DNA of 64,000 bases from Zygnema cylindricum (taxonomy: Eukaryota > Streptophyta > Zygnematophyceae > Zygnematales > Zygnemataceae): the NCBI GenBank assembly GCA_037447655.1, contig JBBHKE010001207.1:577421-641420 (forward strand), given 5' to 3'. The translations under genes were made by a program, and so were the position numbers. Within the stretch, counting starts at the first letter, position 1, and the number at the start of each line of letters is the position of its first letter. Below the pieces are notes generated by a model. It was given only the letters and a program-made list of their open reading frames with translations, had not been told where the DNA came from and made no database searches. This document shows positions 23,657 through 34,220 of the stretch, one piece after another.

Positions 23657-24953
23657 TGTTGTCCATAGCTTATTGCAGCCATGGATTACTCACGGAAACA
23701 CCCACAGACTACCTCAAAAACAGTTGTGTTTCAGACGACACAGATTACTCCACAATAAACAAAATGATCTCAAACTGCACCAATATGCAGTATATCATAT
23801 ACACTGTAAACTCTCAAAGTTACAGCCAAATCCACCAAGGCATCTAGAAGATATAAGCTCCAGAGTTTCCCAAATGTAGTTGACAGCTTCACAAACTAGC
23901 CACTTAGACTGATCACAGAATCTTACAGAGATACTGGAATACAATGAAACTTCACACACATATAGATTCTATATCATAGAATAACTCCACAAAGTTTCAC
24001 ATGAAAGCACCAATCAGAGTGATCACACCAACAGGTCAAAGATGCAGAAAACAGTCTGCCATAGCTTTGATTAACTTGACTGCGATACATAAAATAATCT
24101 AAGTCCTGCAAGTTATACTCAAAGTACGGAGGCATACCAGCCGTACTGTATCTACTCTAATAACCTAACTAGTCAAAAAGACAAACCTCTGTTGTACATA
24201 ATATTTACACCGTACTCTTCGTATGTCAGAAACTAAGCTACCACTAAGCTTAATCATCACTACTTGAAATCTATCCTATTCATATTATCCGTAGTTGCGC
24301 TGGCTGCGCTTTCCGTACGGATCATGAAGATAGCCGCAACTGCGTTGACTTAACTGCGTCGCAGCTGCTCCGTACCGGCGGCGCCTATTTCAACATTCCA
24401 TTTATTTTACATCGGATCGCTTCGCGATCCGCCGTCCATTCGTCATTGCTTGTTCACACCACTCAATGAATCTTTTACGTAACTTTAATTATCAAACCCT
24501 TCGCTCCCCCAATCCGTGAATCTATTCAAACCTCCATATTAAATCCAATTAGCAGTTAAGCACGAAACTGACTTTTCAAAACAACACTCCCCCGAAAATT
24601 TAGTTTCGTGCACCCAGAAAAATATGCAGCGTGTACTGCTATGCTGCTACGCTGCGCTAGTTTGACATCGCAGCGCAGTATGAATACAAAATGCAGCGTG
24701 TACTGCTATGCTGCTACGCTGCGCTAGCTTGACATCGCAGCGCAGTATGAATACAAAATGCAGTGTGTACTGCTATGCTGCTACGCTGCGCTAGTTTGAC
24801 ATCGCAGCGCAGTATGAATACAAAATGCAGCGTGTACTGCTATGCTGCTATGCTGCGCTAGTTTGACATCGCATTCCTAACTGCTGCTCTTTTTCGCCTT
24901 TAACTTCCTCTTCATAGCCTCATCTACTGAGACAAAAGCTTTCAAATTCTACA
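23657..24953 (-). mobile_element. Gypsy solo LTR nested in LTR-B (with 5-bp target duplication)
   Basis: The plus-strand inserted segment begins TGTTGTCC and ends TCTACA, flanked by AAGTC at 23652-23656 and AAGTC at 24954-24958. The uninterrupted LTR relative at 21060-21080 reads TTAAGTCTAGG, as expected for the empty site. It is 1297 bp, TG..CA, with no internal region, so it is a solo LTR. Its reverse complement resembles the 3' LTR at 7190-8780, giving the minus orientation. Confidence 0.9.
24624..24874. repeat. 67-bp tandem repeat, about 3.75 copies, inside the solo LTR
   Basis: Units start at 24624, 24691, 24758 and 24825 with ATGCAGYGTGTACTGC. Units are almost identical and each contains CTGCGCTAG...ATCGCAGCGCAG, able to form a GC-rich hairpin. 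The last unit is truncated. Confidence 0.95.
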
Positions 24954-25869
24954 AAGTCTAGGAATAATATTACGATATATTATGTTTGATAAATATATAA
25001 ATTGTTACACGTAGATAAATTCATTCAACGCAGAATAGATACTTAGTACATGGATACAGTTTGATTTAGTACGGAGTACGGTATGGGGACAGAACAGATA
25101 CGGCACATTTGTTTCGATAGCAAATTAAATATCGCCCGTCGAATTTCAGCGGCTAGGATTATAGCCGATTTTGATCGAACGGCCGCAATAGGCGCCGCGA
25201 TCACGGAAGAGGTACTTTTGGCATTTTACGGTCTTTGCCACATCAGATGACACGTTGCGTGATAACATTGGATTACGGGAACTCCGGAGATTACGGGAAC
25301 AAATCTTGATTTGACACATGGGGACATTTTGGCGATGTTGTACAATGACTGTACATAAAGTACACCGGCACCTGTACTTTTTTGTACAACACAGTAATTT
25401 GATTGATATTGTAGTTCAATAGATAGAGTTTTAGAGGGGGAATAAGACTTAGAAAAATTTGGGTAGGTAGCAGCCTCTCCCAGAGAGCACCTTGTATAAA
25501 TGGCAAACTTTGGCCAGCCATAACGATCAATTTACTTGACCATTTTCAGTGATTATTTTTGCTGCGGACTCAAGGGAGTCCACGCTACACAAGGATGTAG
25601 TCAGTCAAAGTTTTTGTCTGCCAAGGTGGCGGTATATCTAAGGGAAAGTCAAAGTGGGTGAATGTGTCCAAATCTCATATTCTAACTTTGCATTCTGTGG
25701 TGGAACTAAGCACACAGAAAGTCTTATTTCACAGGGAGGAAGCTATAATGGGTTTGTGATTGTCAAGGGGTCAGTCATTTGGGTTTATATCAACTTGGAG
25801 TCGGCACTATCTAGATAAGCTTCTTTTGGATCTGCACTTTCTGTGGGCAATGGAGCACACAGAGTTTCA

Positions 25870-28800
25870 CAATGAAAATGAAAGTTAACACTCTTATCAT
25901 GAAGTTACCTGATGAGTTCGAGAACATAGTGTATCGAGTTCAGGAAATGCCTGATAGTTCATAGAAATGGAACACAATGGTCAAGATGATACTTGTGCAG
26001 GAAAACACAATGGAGATTAGGAGAGGAGTGAAGAGCATTCAAGCTCTAGCAGCGGGAGGGGACCGATGGGGGAAGGACCCGAAGAAACCTTACAAAGGGG
26101 AAAGAGATCATTCTGGGGGGCCGAGGCCCCCAAAGGGTCTTTGTCATCTTTCCAAGAAGCCGGGACACTTCATGGCAGATTGTGTCAAGCTGTCAGAGCT
26201 GAGGCTCCAAGAGAACCGTGGAGGGGGTTTTTGCGGAGGGAAGAAAAAGGCACTTATAGTTACAAAAGTGTTACGGGAAACCGAGGATGAGTCCTCTGAG
26301 GAGGATGGGGAGCTTCTTCTTGACGAGAGCCTGGCGGAGAAGGATATCCGTTGGAGACAAAAGTGTGCCCTAGTAGCAATGCCAGAAGCTCCACATGAAG
26401 AATAGATTATCGACTCAGGTGCATCCATGCATATGTGTCATGATAAAGAACTTTTCACTAAGCTAAGAAAGATCCCTACTGTAGAAAAAGAGTATGGGGA
26501 TGGGAGAGTGGTTACTATAGATCTAGTGGGATTAGTAGATCTGAAAGTCTTTGAGGAGGGTAAGACTTCTATACTTACATTCTCATGTGTACTCTACATT
26601 CCTCAGCTGAGTAAAAATCTTGTCTCTACGTCTGTGCTAGATGACAAAGAGTTTGATACCTTCTATAGAAAGGGAGTCTTTACAGCTAAGTATGGGGATG
26701 AAGTTTACTTCACGGCAGATAAGGGTAGCCAAGGATTGTTTAGGCTTAACGTGAGTAATGAAAAGAAGAATGCTTTTTATGTTGGTGTTCCTAAGTTGAT
26801 GATTTGGCATAAACGGTAGGGGCTTGTGCATTTTGATACGTTTAGGGAAATGAAAAGCTTGGGGTAGGAGAAGGCATTCACTTTAGGGAATAATGAAATG
26901 ATGGATGATTATAGTTGTTGTGCTCAAGGTAAGGCTCACATACTTCCCTTTCCCAAAGCCGCCACATATAGAGGTGAGAAAGTGTTAGACTTGGTCCACA
27001 CAGATATTTGGGGACCAACAAAAGTACCTTCGGTTGGAGGAAAGATGTTTATGATGACAATAACCGATGACTGGTCTAGATACTCCAGAGTCTACTTTCT
27101 GAAAACAAAGTCTGAAGCATCAACTTACTTCAAAGAATATAAAGCTTGGAGTGAGAAGTTGCATGAAACCCCCATTGAGAGGATAAGGAGTGATAATAGG
27201 GGGGAATATACCTCTAACCAGTTTTAGCAATACTGAGAGATGAGGGAGTGCTGCCCAGAAAACTGTACCATATAACCCGGAACAAAATGGGGTAGCTGAG
27301 AGGTTGAATCGAACACTAGGAGATAGTGCATGTAGTATGTTGGCACACAAGAAAATAGGAAAGAGATTTTGGGCAGAAGCAATGAATTGTGCCAACTACA
27401 TTAAAAATAGAGTCCTTACCTCAGCTATAAAGGGAGTGACACCTTATGAGAGATGGGTTGGAAGGAAACCAAATATCTCACACCTTAAAGTATTCGGTAG
27501 CCAAGTTTACAGTCTTGACACGGATAGGAAAAACTGGAAACTAGATGATAAGGGAAAACTTCGATACTTTGTGGGATATGATAAGGATGTTAAGGGATAT
27601 AGAGTCTATGACTTATCAAAGAAAGATATAATTCTGGTCACACACTTAGTTGTCATGGATGAAAGGAAGTCATTTGACCCCTTCAAATATACAAAGAAGA
27701 TAAAAATCAGAATTGAGTCCGACAGTGAGGAGAACTCGGTCGTTCCCAAAAGGGACATGAGTGAAACCGTGATTGCAGATTCAGGGGAGATCTAAGATAC
27801 AGGAGACTCACCGGAAACCTCACATACTCCTATGGACTTCAAAAAGATAGAAGAAGCCGAACAAGAACCGGCTTCCATGGACAGGGAAGGCGATGAGAAA
27901 GTAAGAAGAAATCCAAGAATTCCATCATTCTAGCTTCAGAGTTTGAGGGAGGAAGGAGGAGCAGCAAAAGGATACAGGAATAACAAACAGCTCATTAGGT
28001 AACTAAGCTATCTCACCCAAATGAGTCTCAGTCTTACTCATAGGCTGTGAATAGTCCAAAGAAACAAAGATGGAATAGAGCCATAAATGATGAGATGGCT
28101 TCTATCATGGAAGCAAATACTTGGGAATTAGCAGATTGTCCTCCAGACAGAAAACCTATCGGGTGTAAATGGGTATTTAAACTAAAACTGAACCCAAATA
28201 ATACCATTCAAAGACATATGGCTCGATTGGTAGCGAAGGGGTTCACTCAAAAGGAGGGGATTGACTATGAGGAGACCTTTGCTCCATTTGTTCTCTTCCC
28301 CTCTGTAAGGATTCTCCTCAGTATGGCAGCAGCGGAAGACATGGAAATCCACAAGATGGACAGTAAGTAAGCCATTCTTAATGGTGAGTTAGAGGAAGAA
28401 ATTTTCATGAGGCAACCCGAGGGGTTCGTGGAAGAAGGAGAAGAGAGCAAAGTCTGCAGGCTCATAAAATCCTTATATGGACTAAAGCAGGCTCCCCGAC
28501 AGTGGAATAAGAAACTAGATGAGTTTCTCACCGATCTGGGATATATCTGAATCAGCTCTGACCATTCTATCTATATGTTTGAAGATGAGAATGGTGTCAT
28601 TTTTATTGCAATTTATGTGGATGATCTGCTTGTGTTGAGTAAGTCTTTAACGAAGATCAATAGGCTGAAGAAAGATCTTAGGGGCAGATTTGATATGAAG
28701 GATTTAGGGGAGGCAAAATATATTTTGGGGATCCAAATGGAGAGAGATAGGGGGAAGAAGATTATCAGACTTACTCAGAAAGAAACAATAGGTAATATGC

Positions 28801-29627
28801 TTGAGAAATTTGAGATGGAAAATGCTAACAGTTGTACCACTCCCATGGACTTGAAAAAAATAAGTGATGGGAGTGTAGAAGGAGGAGTGATGATCTTAGA
28901 CAATCAGATGATTCCAGAGGAGAGAGAGTTTATGAAATCTATCCCTTATACATAGGTTGTAGGAAGTTTGATCTACTTTATGAACTGTACTAGGCTGACA
29001 TAGCGGCAGCAGTTGGAGTACTCAATAGGAGTCTTAATGATCCTAGGAAGAGAGATTGGGAGGCAGCCAAGAGAGTTATGAGATATCTGGTGGGGACCAG
29101 AGAGTTATGGTTGCATTTGGGAGGGGAGCACACTGACATCACTACTTGTAGTTATGCCAGTTATGGGGACGCACCTATGAGACGATGCACTTTTGGGTAT
29201 GTGTTGTATGTTGGGGATGGTGCTTGCTGTTGGAGCAGTAAACAACAAAAGGTGGTTACTCAGTTAACTATCGAGGCTGAGTACATGGCCTCTTGTTCTG
29301 CTGTGTAAGAGTTGATGTGGGTCAAGTCCTTGCTGCAAGAACTGGGTTATATGAAGGAGGGAGTGCATGAAGTATTTTGTGATAATCAAGCGGCCATAGC
29401 AAATGCAGCCAATCCAAAAATCCATTTTAAGGCTAAACATATAGACATAAGATTAAGTTTTGTATGTGAAAAAGTTGAGAATAAAATAGTGAATCTTGTA
29501 TATTGATCTGATGAAAAAATGGTGGCTGACATGATGACCAAACCTGTGCCCTCTCCAAAGTTAAAATACTGGAGGGAAAAATGTGGATTAAAAGGAAAAT
29601 TAAAATTAGACTAGGAAATAAGGGGAG
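25870..29627 (+). pseudogene. Copia copy 2 internal region: degenerate gag-pol
   Basis: The primer-binding site and gag N-terminus are deleted right after the LTR (25870). It resumes at KVNTLIMKLPDEFENI. The knuckle GLCHLSKKPGHFMADC (26136-26185) has the second cysteine changed to serine. A TAG (26403-26405) replaces the conserved Trp before IIDSGASMHMC. The protease DSGA is intact. The integrase has VHTDIWGP, DDWSRYSRVYF and RSDNRGEYTSNQF (26898-27227). After a frame change comes the NPEQNGVAERLNRTLG region and core end (27270-27795). RT starts at 28047 with GCKWVFKLKLNP, has a stop near 28370, SLYGLKQAPRQW near 28480 and an intact YVDDLLVLSK (28575-28955). RNase H follows (29078-29506). No long uninterrupted polyprotein remains. 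Confidence 0.9.
29613..29627 (+). promoter_or_regulatory. Polypurine tract of copia copy 2
   Basis: AGGAAATAAGGGGAG immediately precedes the LTR start TGCTGAAATAAG at 29628, the usual arrangement for plus-strand priming. Confidence 0.8.
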
Positions 29628-30560
29628 TGCTGAAATAAGAAGTTTTTGTTGTATTTTCTAAGTCTAAAACTAATTAGCGGAAACATATAAAGAAAATGTA
29701 GGCAGCCTGCCTCCATCTCTTCTCTCTTGCCCCCATACTTATTGTAGTCACTGAAAGAGAGAGAGAGCGATAGAGCCATGGCTGCCTCACCTCCATAGGA
29801 AGGACTAAAGAGTGACTTAAGTCACTCTCAACAAAAGGTTGAGTCCAACAGAACTCGAACACCCGACCGGTAGAGATCGGCGTAGCCGTTGGCTCTAACC
29901 AGTCTGTCGTAGAAGTCCGTTAGATGATATAGGGTTTCATTGGTTTTTATACTGTAGTATAATACAGAAACCATTTAATTTTAATATGGACGAACTGACA
30001 TAAAACTTGTAAAGGTTTAGTGCGAACGTCATTTCACACCAAACAAATGAAACGGACATTTGTTTTAAACAGTTGACATTCAATGTCGGATTTAATCCGA
30101 CAGCGCACATCATCGCCGAGATCGCGGAATGGTCACTTTGGATTTTATGGACGTGGCATGACGTGGCGCCGCGTGGAAGGATGACATTCGGTGGTAAGAA
30201 TTCCGGAGAATATACGAACGAGTGGAAAAGTGACACGCGTCCACTTAGCAGCCTTGTCGTACACCAGCGGAACAGAGATGACATCGGTCATAGTACCTTT
30301 ATGTACTTCACAGTAATATGATTGGTTTGTACTTTACTAGATAGGGGTTGTGAGAGAGGTTTAGGACTTAGGATATTTTGGTAGATAGTCACCTCTCTCT
30401 AAGAGAGCTTTATATAAATTGGCATTTTTGCCGGCTCATAACTTATCGGCTGGTTGGTCATTTTCAGTGATTCTTTTTGCTACAGACTCAACGGAGTCTA
30501 GCCTGCATAATGGTGCAGTCAAACTGTCATTTTGCCTTTTTGGACATCAGTGGTTGTGGC
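29628..30560 (+). repeat. LTR-C, 3' LTR of copia copy 2 (end truncated)
   Basis: It starts TGCTGAAATAAG. It contains GAGAGAGAGAGCG / GAGCCATGGCTGCC (29758-29785), the best antisense tRNA-like module (29840-29905), GTGGCGCCGCGTGG (about 30161), TATATAAATTGGC (about 30411) and leader stem GACTCAACGGAGTC (30485-30498). It lacks the normal U5 end. At about 30561 the sequence changes to a reverse-oriented LTR. Confidence 0.8.
29840..29908 (-). other. tRNA-like module in LTR-C (antisense to the element)
   Basis: Read on the minus strand, ACTGGTTAGAGCC (29903-29891) resembles a tRNA D-arm/A box. About 30 bases further GTTCGAGTTC (29860-29851) fits the B box consensus GWTCRANNC. Spacing is like a real tRNA gene, but a complete acceptor stem is not evident. 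Equivalent motifs occur in ten other LTR copies of the window. Confidence 0.5.
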
Positions 30561-31457
30561 TAAAACTCTGAGACCTCTATTGGCCCTCTGAGTAAGCAGA
30601 TCCAAAAGAAGCTTATCTAGATAGTGCCGACTCCAAGTTGATATAAACCCAAATGACTGACCCCTTGACAATCACAAACCCATTATAGCTTCCTCCCTGT
30701 GAAATAAGACTTTCTGTGTGCTTAGTTCCACCACAGAATGCAAAGTTAGAATATGAGATTTGGACACATTCACCCACTTTGACTTTCCCTTAGATATACT
30801 GCCACCTTGGCAAACAAAAACTTTGACTGACTACATCCTTGTGTAGCGTGGACTCCCTTGAGTCCGCAGCAAAAATAATCACTGAAAATGGTCAAGTAAA
30901 TTGATCGTTATGGCTGGCCAAAGTTTGCCATTTATACAAGGTGCTCTCTGGGAGAGGGAGCTACCTACCCAAAAATTTCTAAGTCCTATTCCCCCTCTAA
31001 AACTCTATCCACTGAAGTACGGCACCAATTAAAATATTGTGTTGTACAGAAAAGTACAGGTGCCGGTGTACTTTCTGTACGGCCATCGTACGACATGGCC
31101 AAAATGTCGACACATGACATATCGGGATTCGTTTCCGTAATCCACGGAGTTGCCGCAATCCAATGTGGTTTTGCCACGTGTCATTCGATGTGGCGGTGAT
31201 CGCAAACTGCCAAAATCCTATTCCGCGATCTCGGCATCCTTTGCGGCCGTCCGATCAAATCCGGATTACAATCGTAGCCGTCATAAATACTTGCGAGATA
31301 TTCTTTTTGATGTCAAACAAAATGTGCAGTATTTATTTCGTAACCGTATCGTACTTCGTACTTTATATAATTGTATCTATACACTACGTATATATTTTTA
31401 GTTAAATGATAAAGTCTATGTCTAACAAATTAAATATTTATCAAACCTCATAATCCT
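30561..31457 (-). repeat. LTR-D, inverted copia-family LTR lacking its start
   Basis: On the plus strand it begins TAAAACTCTGAGACCTC, the reverse of the usual U5 end. It carries the reverse leader stem (30849-30866), reverse TATA (CATTTATACAAGG, about 30929) and the GTACA palindrome (31045-31080). It runs to about 31457 and there joins a gag fragment. The tRNA-like module and TG start are missing. Confidence 0.75.
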
Positions 31458-31770
31458 TACAAATGGAACCATAGTCGAGAGCTTAGCTCCCTTCACCATC
31501 GGTGTTCCTTTTCCCTTCTCCCATTTTTCCCCATCCATGGAACAGTTTTTCCCTTCACCTTCTGTTGCATCTGAACTCCAGTTGATATTCTGGGCAGCCT
31601 TACATGATTCTCTATAGTAAGCTCCTCCAAAGCCAGGTGGTGGACATCTCACTTATCCTGAAAAAATTCCCCATAAGTGCTTGTCGAAAAGCAATCCCTC
31701 TATAGGAAACTCCCAATAAGTGAAGTCTATTCCATCGAACATATGCACCCTAGATGGTGGGCCCATAACC
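31458..31770 (-). pseudogene. Copia gag N-terminal fragment (minus)
   Basis: Minus-strand reading gives RCPPPGFGGAYYRES and KGTPMVKGAKLSTMVP, as in the copies at 19.9 and 21.4 kb. A stop precedes CPPPGFGG and the reading frame is short. It joins LTR-D at its distal end, so everything from mid-gag to U3 of the next LTR is deleted. Confidence 0.75.
31755..31770 (-). promoter_or_regulatory. Primer-binding site, half initiator-tRNA-Met type (minus)
   Basis: On the minus strand GGTTATGGGCCCACCA directly follows the LTR end (TTTCA at 31771-31775). It is the same 16-mer as at 19907 and 21459. Confidence 0.8.
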
Positions 31771-33375
31771 TGAAACTGTGAGACCTCCATTGGCCCTCAA
31801 AGTAAGCAGATCGAAAAGAAGCATCTCTAGATAGTGCCGACTCCAAGTTGATATAAACCCGAATGACTGACCCCTTGTCAATCACAAACCCATTATAGCT
31901 TCACCCCTATGAAATAAGACTTTCTATGTGCTCAGTTCCACCACAAAATGCAAAGTTAGAATATGAGATTTGGACAAATTCACCCACTTTGACTTTTCCT
32001 TAGAAATAACGCCACCTTCGCAGACAAAAACTCTGACCCACTACACCCTTGTGTAGCGTGGACTTCCTTGAGTCTGCAGCAAAAAGAATCAGTGAAAATG
32101 GTCAAGTAAATTGATCGTTATGGCTGGCCAAAGTTTGCCATTTATACAAGGTGCTTTCTAGGAGAGGCAGCTACCTACCCAAAATTTTCTAAGTCCTATT
32201 CCCCCTCATAAACTCTATCTACTGAAGTACGGCACCAATTAAAATACTGTGTCGTACAGAAAAGTACAGGTGTCGGTGTACTTTGTGTACAACCATCGTA
32301 CGACATGGCCAAAATATCGACACATGTCATATCCGGATTCGTTTCTGTAATCCTCGGAGTTGCCGCAATCCAATGTGGTTTTGCCACGTGTCATTCGATG
32401 TGGCGGTGATCGCAAACCGCCAAAATCCTATTTCGCGATCTCGACATCCTTCGCGGCCGTCCGATCAAAATCGGATTTCAATCGAAGCCGTCATAAATAC
32501 TTGCGCGGTATTTTTTTTGATGTCAAACAAAATGCGCGGTATTTATTTCGTAACCGTATCGTACTTCGTACTTTATATAACTGTATCTATGCACTACGTA
32601 TATATTTCTAGTTAAATGATAAAGTCTATGTGTAACAACTTAAATAATTATCAAACCTCATATGTCTTAATACTAGCGCTAGACTAAACGGTTATATATG
32701 ACGCATGTCATATATATTGATATATATTGATATATGACGCATGTCATATCCGGATTCGTTTCCGTAATCACCGGAGTTGCCGCAATCCAATGTGGTTTTG
32801 CCACATGTGATTCGATGTGGCGGTGATCGCAAACCGCCAAAATCATATTCCGCGATCTCGGCATCGTTCGGGGCCGTTTGATGAAATCCTGATTTCAATC
32901 ATAGCCGTCATAAATACGTGCGAGGCATTCTTTCCGATGTCAAACAAAATGCGCGGTATTTATTTCGTAACCGTACCATACTTCGTACTTTACACAACTG
33001 TTTATATGCATTATGTACATAGTTCCCGTTAAATGAATTAGTCTAAATATAAATATTTATATAACTATCATACCCCTTATAACTAGCGTATGGCTTAGAC
33101 TATTAGGTTAAGAAAATCGGCTACTACGAAATTGACGTACGGTAGGTACCAGGATGAAATCCTGGCTTCGTCAATCTCCCTTTTAGAAAACCCGATGAAA
33201 CTACAGCATGTCTCTCTTTGGACAGCACAAGCAACCATGGCTAACTCCTCCTCCAGTCTTCAGTGACTGCGACAAGTGTGGGGACTTGAGTGAGGAGTTA
33301 GAGGCAGACAGTCAATATCTTCTATTTGCTTTTTATTTTGCAACTCTAGACCTAGAAAATACTCCAATTCCAACA
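31771..33375 (-). repeat. LTR-E, inverted copia-family LTR with an internal duplication
   Basis: On the plus strand it starts TGAAACTGTGAGACC (31771) and ends TTCCAACA (33368-33375). It is about 1605 bp, over 400 longer than LTR-B. The excess is a direct duplication: the block from the GTCATATCCGGATTCGTTTC box to the GCGCGGTATTTATTTCG box occurs at 32325-32640 and again at 32740-33030. The tRNA-like module is at 33083-33170 on the plus strand. Confidence 0.8.
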
Positions 33376-33530
33376 CCCTTAGGGAGGAGATTCACTCAGA
33401 AAGGGAAAAAAGAGACCTGGTAGATTGGGGAGAAAAGAGACCTGGTAGATTAGCCCAGTTGGGGAGAAAAGAGACCTGGTAGATTAGCCCAGATCAGTCT
33501 TTTGGTCAGCAGACCCAAAGACCCCTATGA
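33376..33530. repeat. Short tandem repeats (GAGAAAAGAGACCTGGTAGATT)
   Basis: AAAAGAGACCTGGTAGATT occurs three times (about 33407, 33433 and 33465), partly with TAGCCCAG between copies. Confidence 0.85.
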
Positions 33531-34220
33531 TAGATAGGGATTATAAGACGTTATTTGTGGCTCTAATCCTCAACCGGACAGGAAATTTCAAACTCAACGG
33601 ATACAGTGGATACCAGGATGCAGTGGTCAACACCGGAGCACTCCCAAACCTAATTACAACTTTGGCTCTGCATCAAATGCCTGAGGAACTCCGACCAGAA
33701 ATCTGCCCCAGTAACATCTGCTTGAGCATGATTAACAGTGGGAACGAGCAGGTTCACGGAATTATCAAGGCCATGTTAATCGAGTTCTCTAATAACGAAG
33801 GTCAAAAAGTCTGAATTCAACTTCCCTTCTTGGTGGTGGAAGGTAAGGAGTTTGAAATTATGTTGGGGATGGCCACTTGGACAAGGTTGAATATGGGTTT
33901 AAGTGTGTGGAAGGAGCAGTTTAGTGTTCGTGACCATAAGGATCCAGAGGGGGTCAAGGTGGTGGTACCTTTGGATTTATGGAATCAAGGGAAAACCAAT
34001 GCCCCCGTAGCCGAATGTTATCCAATTTATACCACCCACACTCCATCAAAATTGCTCGCCAGGGCTACTGACATCGGAGACGTGATATATCAATTCCTTA
34101 TTTCCAAGCGGTGGGAAGAGGGATACCAAAGTATATTATCACAAGTAGCCACACTTTGGCGAGAAGTGGACAAGTCCTTCGCAACTATTTTTGCCAAAGA
34201 GAAAAAGCCTCGGTCATAAT
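33527..34220 (+). pseudogene. Retropepsin-like domain remnant of an LTR retrotransposon
   Basis: Frame 33527-33814 has DAVVNTGALPNLIT, an aspartic-protease-like (DTGA) active site with the Asp changed to Asn. MINSGNEQVHGIIKAMLIEF then resembles the flap and following strand. After a TGA (33812-33814) the same frame continues with LPFLVVEGKEFEIMLGMATWTRLNMGL, the usual end of a gypsy retropepsin (LLG..WL). The rest (to 34219) has no recognised motif. It differs from the copia proteases in this window. Assignment to Ty3/gypsy is inferred from the fold pattern only. Confidence 0.55.

Larger units (their letters stand above)
23394..25869 (+). repeat. LTR-B of tandem copia array, interrupted by a gypsy solo LTR
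   Basis: It starts TGTTGATATTTGAG after a purine tract (about 23378-23393) and ends GAGTTTCA (25862-25869). Removing the insertion (23657-24953) and one target copy leaves about 1174 bp. It shows a leftward antisense T-arm (23589-23606). After the insertion come the CCGCGATCACGG box, the GTACA palindrome (about 25350-25390), TATAAATGGC (about 25495) and the leader stem GGACTCAAGGGAGTCC (25566-25581). It serves as 3' LTR of the 21.4-kb derivative and 5' LTR of copy 2. Confidence 0.85.

Noticed and set aside
24624-24874. CRISPR array
   Set aside because: The 67-bp units are contiguous without unique spacers, lie in an LTR, and the DNA is eukaryotic.
9903-29908. Individual functional tRNA genes
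   Set aside because: The tRNA-like modules lack complete acceptor stems and are parts of LTRs; they are reported as a module, not as tRNA genes.
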